Of a DNA stretch of 64,000 nt, positions 47,271-58,438 are shown piece after piece (positions within the stretch are counted from its first letter, which is position 1; the number at the start of each line of letters is the position of its first letter). Made by a program: the position numbers and the translations under genes. The notes under the pieces are model-generated. The model had not been told where the DNA came from and ran no database searches. It saw only the letters and a list, made by a program, of their open reading frames with translations. The stretch spans positions 16,616,001-16,680,000 of the forward strand of contig CM059622.1 in NCBI GenBank assembly GCA_030435675.1. The letters are read 5' to 3'. The stretch is from Steinernema hermaphroditum (taxonomy: Eukaryota > Nematoda > Chromadorea > Rhabditida > Steinernematidae).

Positions 47271-50200
47271 GCCATTACCCTCATTCATCTCCTCTTTTCA
47301 CACCTATCCCAATGGCAAAGAATACAGCTATAATAAAAAATGGAGCAGGAAGTCCATGTCAAAAAAAATGCAGGTAAATCTCTGAATCTAAGCTGGTGAA
47401 GCCGATGACCCTCTTTTTCGTCATGACATCAGCAAAACTTTTCGTAACCAAAAGCGAATCCACTTTTTTAGTCGGGGCTCAAAAGGCATTTTCACACTCC
47501 TTAGTTAAAATGCCTCAGAAATGACCTCAGCTTTCTGGCTTCTTTTCAATGATTTTAGTACGCACACCATGGGCTAAAGGGGAGGGCTGTACACAGTCAT
47601 ACCGGTAGGTATGAGTATGAGCACTTAAAAGGATCCAGAGATACATATGATCTGAGCCAGTCCCACCTTCCAGAATTTCAACTTCTGCGCAAGCTGACAT
47701 GTTTTTGTCGGACTCAAAAATGAGGAAAACCTATGAACTCTCAAATCTTTATAAGGTGAACCCAACAAGAACTTCATCAGAACCGAAACCGATCTTTTTC
47801 CAAAAACGCGGAAACATGCCCGCACGCCCACACGGTCACCACCATAAAATCGCTACGGTAATTAAACAACGCGCCACCAGCACAAACAGGAAGCGTCGGT
47901 GGGTACAGGGGCGCTTACACGGCGCGCTTAATTCCGAAGCGCCGCCGGAATTAAGCCAATTATTTGCGCTCCGTTTCGGCTGGCGACTAATTGGGCGCTC
48001 TAATTGCTGCTACTGGTAGACGGACGACGAACGGTGGTGGTGCGCGCAGCCGGCGGCGGCGCGATACATATTTACATAATACTTGAGGGGAATCGAGCTG
48101 ACGGCCAGGCGACAGCAGCCTGGGTGAAGACGACCTTGGCGCGCGGTGACCGGTTCGCAACGGCGAGGAACTGACCTTGCGCGCGCGCGCGCGAGAGAGC
48201 GAGGTGGCGGCTGCCGACAGCGGCGAAAGGAAGGCGAAGAATATGCAAATAGCGATGCGCGGACGACGGGCAGGTTAGGTGGTGGCTACAGTCGCCGAAA
48301 GAAGACTGGCGGTAAACAGCCGAAAGCGGATGATCATTTGGGTGCAGCGCCGGCGGTGATGATGGTGGATAATCCAATTTGCACACAATTGAAGAGACAG
48401 TTTGACAGGCGATGAGTGGCGAAGGTCGCCAGGGCGAGAATCCACGAAGTGACGATCCTCGAATGGCAATATCCGAAAGAAAAGGTGAGCTACTTACAAA
48501 AATTAAAGTGTTGGTTTTGTGTATGAGGGTTTGTGGGATAAATTCAAAAGAAAATGATCTCCTAGGAAAACAGACCGTAGTGGAATTCAGTCCTAGATGA
48601 ATGACTGAAATTTGCTCATCAAAAAGAGGGTCATTCCTTTAAGGGTTGACAGGGTCATTCGATAGATTACGATACACGGATGGATACGGATACCTAAAGA
48701 GACCAGCTGACTGTGGCTGTCCACAATAAGCATATCCATCACTTTCGTCAGGCCTTTAAAGGGGCCCTGTATCACGGATTACTATTCTTTTCATGGTCAC
48801 TACTCAAAGAAATCTGTCAGCTCGTCGTAAAAACGCACTTCTTGAAAGGAGAACAACGCTAAAAAAGCGATAATCCATAAAAACAGATCCTGAGATAAGA
48901 ATGGCCAAAAGAACAAACAGGCTAGACATCAAAGAGGTCGTCTTTTTGTTGACACACGTTGGATCGAGAGCTCAAAATAAATCTGCCCTTTGACTCAGGT
49001 CAGAATAGATAAGGAATCAATGGAAAAAATGAACTTCGTTGTGATGATATCAAAGACCGCGAACTCCCAGTAAATCTTTGACATTTTGGTGCGAAGGACA
49101 ACTTTAGAGTTCTTGATAATGTGATACAGTGATGCACTGCCAGGCATCCATTTTGGACACTACCATCCGAGCATCGTATCTTTAAGGTACAGCCAACCTC
49201 ATTTTGCATGTATCTTTTGGCTACTCTGTGGCAAATGGATCTCATCAAGGGGAGGATTAAGACATGAATGTACAAATGGAACATGGATCAGAACGCTGAT
49301 CTGAATATCGACCATTGGCAGTGACGGTCTGGTCAAAGCGGATATGGTGTCTCTGACATGAAGGCGGCTTTATACACCCCATACAGATCCTATCAAAGCG
49401 GTAAGTGAATGATGTGATTAAAAAACGCATCATAACGGCATGCGGTTCAAGGGGAAGGCCGTGATCATTAACATTGTCGCCGATATCAAGATATAACATT
49501 AAATTCTTCGTTTCATTCCCGCGAAAGTGAAATGCGCATTGGACAAATTAATGGGTCGAATAGGAACATAAATATGGGCATCTGGATTCGTAGATCATAT
49601 AATTGAAAAGGGAACAATAAGTAGATCAGAAAAGTATAATATCACTGTTACTTAAATGACTCCTACTGGTGAGGATGTCGCCGGATCGAATGTGTATCAA
49701 AAGTTGGCTACCGAATAACGACAGAGGAATCGGAATTGAGGAAAAAGCGTACGGCAAAGGTCATCGGAAACAGAACTACCTCTTAGGAAATGACGCGTTT
49801 CGGATTGTCGTCGAGGTTGCCCTATGGAGCGTGGACAAGAGGTCATTAGGTCTTTCACGAAACAGCCGAATGTTGTTTAAGAATAGTCAGACGTGACTCT
49901 GACCACCTTGTCACGTACCGTACCTTCCTCTCCAACACGATCATCTATCATTGTCACAAGTGTCCATCACTCATTTTCACCTTGTTCGATGGATCGCTTT
50001 CGATGGTATTCATTGAAATGTCACGTTAGGAGACAGTGCAATATTTCTGTCGCATAAAATGGCAATTTTAAGAAAAAAGTAGCTCATGGTTAAGACTATG
50101 GGAACGACACTGATCGCTGGGTCAAATAATCAAAGCGAACTGATTAAGTACTCCCACTGGCGGCGTCAGCGTTGCTGAGCTTAAACTCTTAAACTTTTCC

Positions 50201-51319
50201 GAATGCTCGAGCATAATTTTATTGCTCGTAGTGCGTCAACGAACGGCGATTATTTGCAAAATCCGATGAGAAGATGCGGTCAACATCAGAGATTATATGT
50301 GACACGAAATTTTGAGTTCCTATCCGGGTAACCGAACCCGAAATTTTGCTACTCTGATAGTCAGCTCTCTGTCACATTGGTACGGAGAAAGAGAGAAACA
50401 TATATGAATCGACAGAGAAACAGAAAAACCGTGTTCAGGTAAGAGTTCGAATGCCTGAAGTTTCGGGTCTATCTGTGGTAGAGATTTGGACATGTGCAAT
50501 GTGGTTTGTTTCACTAACGGATGGTTTTAAAAGTATTCAGACGATGATACCGGTTTCTACGTTTCTATAGGTCTCTAGAGCTCACTAGAGTCTCTAGAGA
50601 GAAATTTTGCTTCTCTGATAGTCTATGCGGACTAACGTACCGGTGCGGACAAACAGATGTGCCTACGTGGGACCTCGATTTTTGGACTCCCTCTTCGGGT
50701 TAGCGTTAGGGTACCCGAAGGTTCGGGTCTATCTGTGGTAGATATAGACATTTACAATGAGGTTTGTTTGAGTAATTAATGCTTTCATTACCCATTCCCA
50801 ATTCTCGGCAGCTCACACAAACAAATACCCTGCACAAATAGGGCTTTTGAATATCACACTGTTACTTGAACGAATCAGAAAAAGCTCACGAATCAGAGAA
50901 CTTGAAACTACAAGACAAAAAAGGGACATCAATCCTTGAGGGTCTCCTTCTTTTGTGAGCGATCGAGTAATTTGCCAACGTACCGGGGGGTCAGAGTGAG
51001 TGCTCCAGATATGTGAAACATGGGCAAAATTGGAGCTCTTGGAGAAAAAAATTGGAGCTATCAAGGATGGCTTTTTGAATATCGTCATCGCTTTGATAGG
51101 ACTACAGCTCTTAAGTTACAAATCAGGAAACTTGGGAATCCGAAGTAATAAAAAAGGGAATAAATTAGGATTTTTATTTTTTTTATTTTTTTTTTTTTTG
51201 CAATCTCATAAGCTTACACAAAGTTGCACACATATATGACCACCATTCAAGTATGTAGGATTTTCCTGTCTTCGTGCCTCACTCACGGACTATATGCGCA
51301 AACGGTACACGTTACTTAC
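47271..51319. other. gene-poor stretch with a GC-rich island
   Basis: 47820-48420 is CpG-rich. It contains a 10-bp-arm inverted repeat (47927-47936/47946-47955, CTTAATTCCG), TAATTG-type sites at 47987-48006, an ATGCAAAT octamer (48243-48250) and an alternating GCGCGCGC run. It may be a regulatory region or an unassigned promoter. No coding exon could be supported. Confidence 0.4.
50335..50780. repeat. diverged tandem duplication, period about 260 bp
   Basis: AAATTTTGCTACTCTGATAG (50341) with its GGTTCGGGTCTATCTGTGGTAG-like end recurs as AAATTTTGCTTCTCTGATAG (50604) with GGTTCGGGTCTATCTGTGGTAG. Two copies. Confidence 0.65.
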
Positions 51320-51466
51320 AGGGAACCTCATCACACTGCGAACTGGCCAGAAATTCTACAAACTGAAGTCGAAAACGCTCTGAACAACATGAAATGCGGG
51401 AAGAGTCCAGGCATCGACAAAACAACAGTAGAGATGCTCAAACTAGCCAAAAAAAGGATAAATTAG
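51320..51466 (+). pseudogene. LINE reverse-transcriptase fragment
   Basis: The frame contains EVENALNNMKCGKSPGIDK followed by TTVEMLKLAKK. This is the conserved block (EV..A...MK.GKSPG.D....EMLK) at the N-terminal side of reverse transcriptases of non-LTR retrotransposons. Only about 48 residues survive; no catalytic YxDD or endonuclease domain is present nearby. A dead 5'-truncated or internally deleted relic. Confidence 0.8.
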
Positions 51467-53000
51467 ATAAATCAAAAAAAAAACGCCCGAAATCGTTAAC
51501 CTGTTAAGACCAAACCGTATATATTCCTCTCGTTTTGCTGAAGACACTTTTCGACCAACCAATGATGATTACAAACATACAATGTTGGGCAAATTAATGC
51601 TTTTTTTCGGGGGCTTTTAAACCCGTAGCAGTTCTAAGGGTCGGTCCATTTCATGCAGAGCGATCGGGTAGTTCGTCAACGTAACGATCCAATGAATGCC
51701 TTGGAACTATGAAAAACGGGCGAACTTACAGCCATCTTTTTTGTGGCGTTTTAACCGTGGCACATACAAAACTGGATAGTATCAAGCGTCGCTCCACCTT
51801 CACTCAATCGGCTAGAAACAAGAATCTTGGAAAGCCCTGCGTTACTCAAGTTTTCAGCATAGCACGATCAAGCTTTCGGATCACGCAATTTGTCTGAATA
51901 AATCAAGCACAATACTCGCTGATCTTTCTTCACAATCACCTTTGCCTATCGCTGAAATGGGTGCACACCAAAAAAGATGACAAATCGGACCCATTAAGTT
52001 CGTCTGCCGCAAGAAGAAAGTGCAAACAGGGCGCTTCCCCGGGACGTCAAAATATGATGAATGAATGAAAACAAGATGAAATATATCGTCATTAGGAAGA
52101 AGTGATACAAAAGAGTCGCTCAAAGGGATCATAATTTATCGGAAAATAATAGACGCGAAACATTTCAAAGGTGGCAATTGGGAAGATAATTCGCAAACGC
52201 AGTGGGAGAAGTCTAAGTGTAATTTATGGAGATGAAGGATCTGACCCGGTTATGGAAGACGGCGAAAGGCGATCATATTTACACGACGGTCGTCTTTGAC
52301 CGAAAGGGCGCGAAACCGTAAAAGAAGGAGATGGGCGCAAACAGCATCAGGAAGACTATTGTTTGGGTTTTATGTTTGCACTTTGGATGTTGTGGAGGTA
52401 AAAAGGAATTGAAGGGATGAGTACGAATAAGGGGGAAGGAGTAAAAAAGGGCTTATAAACGGAGATTCTGGCGACCGTCCATTCCACTGAAATGGGAAGA
52501 AAATCGGGCAAATCGATTCACCTATCTTGGACGGAAGTCAGGCTGAGGCAAGACACCACACCAAGAAGATAGGCGACAGAGTTCAAAGCAGGAACGTCTT
52601 CAGAAGGTACAAGGGTTTCGTGACCTCAAGAAGCGTTCCGAAACGGCGACTTTTCGATTAGTGCGTTCTGCTAGCCATGATCTATAGTTCCGAAACTTGA
52701 TCGCTCATGTAGTCAGCGAGGATGAAGCTCTCAACCGCTGAATGATGGATTCCGGTGAGTGGCTATTTCATACGAAAGGCGATGTGTAGGTACCAAAGGA
52801 AACAAAGACTCGACTCCTTTTGTGAGAACTATGAGGAAAGCAAGACGTTTCATACAAATTGTTATTTCTAGGAGCCATGGGAAAACGACAGTAAACAGTG
52901 ACAACCGAACGGAAAACTGCAACATCTTCCCCTCTTCCCGCGCGTTTCTCGGACCGTCCTTTGTTCTGTTATTTGCATAATGGCAGTGAGCACGTAACGC
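51467..53000. other. no supported gene
   Basis: Poly-A/T-rich sequence, then CpG-rich patches. An ATTTGCAT octamer lies at 52971-52978. Confidence 0.4.
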
Positions 53001-53070
53001 TCTGCCGTGGACAGTTATCGAACTCGGCGGAAAAAGAAGCGTGGTCCGGTACTCTAACCACTCGCCATTA
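53001..53070 (-). repeat. tRNA-derived SINE-like remnant
   Basis: On minus, TGGCGAGTGGTTAGAGTACC (A box, class II tRNA-like) is followed by GAGTTCGATAACTG (B-box-like). The acceptor stem does not close. Confidence 0.4.
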
Positions 53071-56021
53071 CATGGCTTTCGATAACAGTATATCACCTAA
53101 CTCTCATCTAGCCTATTATCAAACCCAAGATGCTTCCGATGCCGCATACGTCATTGGAATTCATGTCTACAGTTCTACCAGTGTACAAAGTGTCAGCCAA
53201 ATTGGCGTTTATCACTTGGGGGACCTCCTCTTTGAGGTCAAACTTTGAAACGAGTCGGGATCGGTGAGCAAACGCCCGAACTCAACGATGCTTGTCAATA
53301 TAAACTTCTCAATAACATAAAAAACTATAATATCCGTCTGTTTAGAAAAAAGTACAGAAAACGATACAATGCATCTATGCTAGGCTTTCAATGATAAAGC
53401 TGAAGGACCATACCATTAAAAAGAAGAAAGCGATGGATCAAGAGCTCGCTGGCGTCTTTGGTCCCAAAACGATAACCCTTATTCACAACTAAATGACAGT
53501 GCGCTTCGTTTTCTTTTTTTTTCGTTCGTCGTTGTTTCGGCTGGCGAATCGGAATCAGGCTGATCGTTTTGGGAGCAAAAACGGCGAGCTTGTGAACTCT
53601 ATACAAAGTCCTCTTAAGTTAAAAACAAAAACACGGTCGTGTCCTTGTAGTTTTTGGACAAAATTTATTGTTTGCTATTAGTCAATATGTAAACGGACAC
53701 TGAAAAAATATGATCCAATTACAGAACGAACTTCAATTTCGCGCCACCACCTCCCTCGAAGGACCTCATTTTGTCGGACATCCATAAAGATTTTTTATCG
53801 CGCGGCACGAGCGGTCTCGAAACGATTAAAACTGCACTTTCGTCTAAACTTTGCCCATTTGCATTTGAGCGCTTGTGGTGACACGGCCTAAAAACGGAAC
53901 ACAATCGAGGAAGTGTTTGACAGCCACGATGGGAGAGTTGACACAAAAGGCCGGGAGACATGCCGCACTTTGCATAAGATCTGCCCCAGAAGATGCACTT
54001 TTATTTCCATCAAAGTGCGGAAAGAAAAAAGCGACTGTTCCACAAAAGGAGAGCCGCCTCGTAGCGGCCCAATAAAATTGTTTTGATCGCCATATTGAAT
54101 ATAACTTTCTTCCTTTTATGTGTTTTGAAAAGGGCAACGGGTGTACCTGACGCATTCATCTACTTAAAGGGACGAATTTTTAAAGTCTGTAAAACTTTGG
54201 GGACTTGGAAAGTATTTGGCCGAGCATGGCTAGGCCGTGAGCACTATTACACTTACCTGGAACCAAAAGCTCTGCAAGAATAGATTGATTATGGTCCCAT
54301 TGACCTCGTTTGTGCACAAAATTTGGTCATATTTAAGTGTATTTAAGGATGAACAGCTTATTTTGGAAAAGATAAAATAACACCAGTTCGAAGAGGAACC
54401 GAACCTTGTTGCCAAAAACGTTAGCCAAGTTCACATGCAGTGATCCACACCGTCACTTTCAAGCAATGATAACCAACGATACCGCACGGAAGAGAACTAC
54501 AGTAATCCGCGGCATGGAATCGTTGTGAGAGGAACTAGACTTTCGGTTCTGGGCAAAATGTTGCCAAACATGGAAAATGTTTGTTGTGAGAAATGGATGG
54601 AGAGGCTGACCTAAAACGTTACATTGCGTCAGAATAGGGGTCATCAAAATGTCGGGATAGGTCGCCCTGATCGTATAATCAATGATCAAAAATAAACAAA
54701 TAGAGAAGTGACCCTGACGCTTTCAATAAGGTACTTTAATTGTCACCAACCAGTGGTTTTTCAGGAACAGCAGTCGCTTTCAAAATAGCCTTCTCTGATC
54801 GTGGCCATGGTCCAAAATTGACGGGGTTAAGCAGTTCGACCTGATAAGTAACCGTTCCTTGTTTTTTGGATTTACTGAGTAATTCAAAATCACACTTATT
54901 GAACGTTTGGTACTGAACGTTTGTCCTCAGAACATCAGAATGATATCAGCCGATTAAGCCCGCTTTTTCGGTTATACAGAGTCCGCAAAATCGTTGCAAG
55001 ACCAATCACCAAATCGTTAGAACTTGTCTGCTCCTCTCCCATCACCTTCACATTGATTACACTCCAAAAAGAGAGAAACATTGCGCTGCTGTACTCTCTA
55101 CGCAAGACGACATAATACAGGAACAACAACAACACCCGTCCCGCCACGACTTCTTCTCCTTCCCGCGCGCGCGCACCCTTAGGACCTCTCGACGTGACCC
55201 ACAAAGCTGTGTTCACAAGATGAGCCGTCTGAGCGCGGGTGATAACGACGCGAAAGTTATGAGTAACGGAGGCGCTGACTAAGATGGACGGCCGCGGCGC
55301 GTTGACAGCCTTGCGCAGGGTCACTGAACCGAAAGTGACCGCACCACTGACCATTAGGCGATGAACGGTTGCAGGGGGCACCCAGCGGGCAGACAGCGTG
55401 GGCCCCCGGGTGGCGAACGGTGGAAGTTACGCAACCGCCACGGGCGACGGCGCCGTCGCCACAAACAACAACAGAAGTAGAAGAAGATGACTGACAGCGC
55501 AGACCTAATTGGGTGAACGTGCGCAGGTCGATCGGTTTCAAACCGCTGTTTCAATCATTGCGGCGAGGGCGCAACGGTGGTGGGGGTGTAACTGCAAACA
55601 ACACGTTGGCGGCGGTTTCTTTTTCTGACAGGTAGAGACGCTTTTTTGGTGGATGATGACGTGTGTGGGACAGGAAACAATGGCGCTTTTTGTTGGCGGG
55701 AAGAGAGACAAAGAAGTCGTAAAAAAGGCCAAAGATCGGAGACATATCGATGCGATGTTGTAAGTTGCGAAAAGCATAGAAATCTGAAAGAAGGGGTTAA
55801 GCTATTCTGGACAGCCTAAGCGGCGCAGTAAACTGATGGGATCACCCTTCACTTTGATGCAGCGCCCTGCTCGGAAGCCAGCATGCAACTACGGTGCAAT
55901 ACGCCGCTTTCGGCCGTCCCATAAGCCACTTAAATGACCCCATTAGGGGTTCACCAGGGACTCCGCACTCTCTGAATTCTTCCCTTTCCACATCCACAAG
56001 AGAATAAGAAACAAAAATTTT
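53071..56021. other. gene-poor; GC-rich islands
   Basis: Islands at 53740-54080 (ATTTGCAT octamer at 53857-53864) and 55100-55720 (CGCGCGCGCG run). Their long minus frames are Arg/Pro-rich without recognisable domains and are not called as genes. Confidence 0.4.
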
Positions 56022-56094
56022 CGACCTCGGCAGGATTCGAACCTGCAATCTTCGGTTCCGTAGACCGACGCGTTATCCATTGCGCCACGAGGCC
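56022..56094 (-). tRNA. tRNA-Arg (ACG)
   Basis: A 73-nt clover-leaf. GGCCTCG pairs with CGAGGTC (one G-T), the anticodon stem is TCGGT/ACCGA, the loop CTACGGA (ACG) and the T arm GCAGGTTCGAATCCTGC. AATTTTT follows. Just past the 3' end of the unidentified gene. Confidence 0.97.
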
Positions 56095-56154
56095 ACATGA
56101 ACGATCCGTTGCGATATTCACCATAACACTCATCGTTTTTTTTTCTATTTCTCA

Positions 56155-56160
56155 TTTATT
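56155..56160 (-). promoter_or_regulatory. AATAAA polyadenylation signal
   Basis: TTTATT on plus; about 240 nt past the stop of the unidentified minus-strand gene. Confidence 0.45.
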
Positions 56161-56396
56161 AGAGACTAAAACACATATATTTTGTATAATAAATACACTG
56201 CCCTGAAAAATGAAGTGAAATGTACACTTTGGTATAGAGCTCACAAACCCGGGAGTACATAGCGAAGCGAGATGGGCAGTGGACATAGAATGCTGACTGA
56301 TTTGAGGTTAAGAAAATGCAAACCACACTCGTGGGAAGTGGGCAGAAGTGATATGTACATGGAATGAGACGTGGAAATATGAATAGAGTTGGCGAG

Positions 56397-58438
56397 TTAA
56401 GCGTCGAAAAATCTGATGAATTCCTTTGCGTCGAATGGATTCTTTTTCAAAAGAAGGAAACTACGAATTTCTTCTGGAAGTTGCTGTGGTGCGACGAGAT
56501 CTTGCATGAGTAGTTTTGATGGCGTGAGTGAGCAACGATGAGATAATCTCGCCATCGATAAGAGGGAGAGGGGCTAAAAAAAGATGTATACTGGACGAGA
56601 TTTCAGTCGAATGACTAACCTTATTTTGAAGATTATGCTGCATTTGGCAACTGGGACATATGTACATTTTTGCACAGAACTCTTTGACTGCATGAAGATA
56701 GCCGATCGATCCGAATAAACAGCACAGATAGAGAGGTTGACCGTTCTGGAAAAAATGCAGTTGTTTGTACCGTGGTGGATCACAATGTTCTGGTTTAGAA
56801 TTGGCTATGCTCACCGGACCTAGTTAGCACAAAAATGGACCAAAAATGAACAGAAAACCGTTACCACTAAAACATTACTAAAGGTAGAGAAAGAAAAATT
56901 TTTCGACCTCGGCAGGATTCGAACCTGCAATCTTCGGTTCCGTAGACCGACGCGTTATCCATTGCGCCACGAGGCCTTGCGACAGCTTAGTGTTGCTATA
57001 AGATATTATGAATATAATGACGTGAATATAGCTACTATCCCTGTTATATCTAATCTTTCTACCCAAGCTGTTTTTTTATACATTCTCCATCCTAAAACTA
57101 AAGAAATAAGAACCGGCCTACCTTGTCCAAACATCTCACAGTTTGCGTGAGCTCCAACTTCACCCGTCCGTATTTCAGAACCACAGGGATAATCCGTTTC
57201 TGTACAGATACTGCCACATAGAGAACATCAGGGATGTGCAGTGGATTCCTTTCGGAGATCGTGGAAAAGTCGACGTTTTTCCAAGCCAAGTACTTGATCG
57301 GACGTTGCGCGTTTTCATGAAAGATCGCGTAGGCGACAGCTGCAGTGTCAACCTGAACTTCTGTATCAGGAGGGAAAAGAACGAAGCGCATACTCTGACG
57401 CCAGCAAGTAGCAGTTTTCCCAAGATTGCGATGTCATCAGGCCTCCAGCGGCCGCTTAAGTCAGCAGCGAAGTGACTAAGCGCTGATGCTTTTCTGGAGA
57501 TCGTGGTGTAGGCCTCATAGCGGAAGTTTCCTGTAGTCCCTGCGCAAACGTGGATGGATGAATCGAAGAGGCCCATAGCTTCTAGTGCTGGAACAGCTTC
57601 AGAAAAGTCGCTTTCTACGATCCATCGGATGAGTTGGCCCTGTAAAAAAGTGTCGGCTAGATATCGATTCGTGGCGAGATCATGATATAATTCATTCAAG
57701 GAACATTTGAGTAAAAGGAAAATTTTCTTCAATAAAAAAAAAATTTTCGACCTCGGCAGGATTCGAACCTGCAATCTTCGGTTCCGTAGACCGACGCGTT
57801 ATCCATTGCGCCACGAGGCCAGCTGTTCAGTAAGCACACATTCAAGTTGTTGTTGAAGGAGAACTGATCGTGGCAGATCCACTACTGCTATCAGAATCGC
57901 AAAAAAACTCTCTAATTTCACAAAAACCTTTTTTTATGATTTACCACTAGACGAACAGTTTCTTCGCAAAAGTCTCTTCTTACCAGCGATGGATACTGTA
58001 CATTCCAGTCGTTTAAATGCTCGTAGTACTGCGTAGATGGTCTGCATCGAGCAGCTGCTCTACTATCCTTCTCCTTGGCACACGGCATCGCACCGTTCTG
58101 AACGTCCCTTTCCTTCTGAGCTTTGTGGCACCACAGAACCGACGTTAAAAGAGCCTCAATGTATCTTCTCAGGATCACTTCCAACAGCTCGATGCTTTTC
58201 TGTTCACAGGCCGCTAAGACCAAGAGATGCATCCCATGATAGGCTGAAACTGGCCATGGACAAATGAAGCCGATATCTACACCTACTTTCTAGATTTTGG
58301 CCTGCTAGAAGTCGTTCAACTTCGCATCCTTTGTAGATTTTCGACAGAGACATCAATATGGTATACCTGTAGGCCGGACTGTTTGGCGGTGGACGTGCAT
58401 TTCCAAATCTCATAAAACGTCTTAGCTTGCTTATCATC
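56397..58438 (-). CDS. unidentified multi-exon protein (C-terminal part; 5' end unresolved)
   Basis: Proposed exons: 58438-58321, 58243-57984, 57639-57394, 57352-57122, 56819-56620, 56573-56397. Most junctions agree in phase and have good GT-AG sites. The exon ending at 57122 (phase 0) and the one starting at 56819 (needs phase 1) do not match, so a splice site there is wrong or a micro-exon is missed. The product looks real: GQLIRWIVESDFSEAVPALE, CQRRC-free helical stretches, a CPSCQ motif and an end reading EEIRSFLLLKKNPFDAKEF. It is mostly helical and soluble in appearance. I do not recognise the family. Two introns contain tRNA-Arg genes on the same strand. The exon at 58438 needs more 5' sequence, since no start codon is established. 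Confidence 0.6.
56904..56976 (-). tRNA. tRNA-Arg (ACG)
   Basis: Sequence identical to the copy at 56022 and followed by AAAAATTTTT. It lies in the intron between the exons at 57122 and 56819 of the unidentified gene. Confidence 0.97.
57748..57820 (-). tRNA. tRNA-Arg (ACG)
   Basis: A third identical copy, followed by AAAATTTTTTTTT. It lies in the 344-bp intron between the exons at 57984 and 57639 of the unidentified gene. Confidence 0.97.

Noticed and set aside
54935..55554. Overlapping minus frames in a GC-rich island
   Set aside because: Low-complexity Arg/Pro composition and no similarity; typical of CpG-rich non-coding DNA.
58279..58292. Alternative donor GTAGGTGTAG for the exon starting at 58438
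   Set aside because: It has the right phase but requires reading through a stop in the frame supported by the upstream exon part; the GTTGAAC donor at 58320 keeps the frame.
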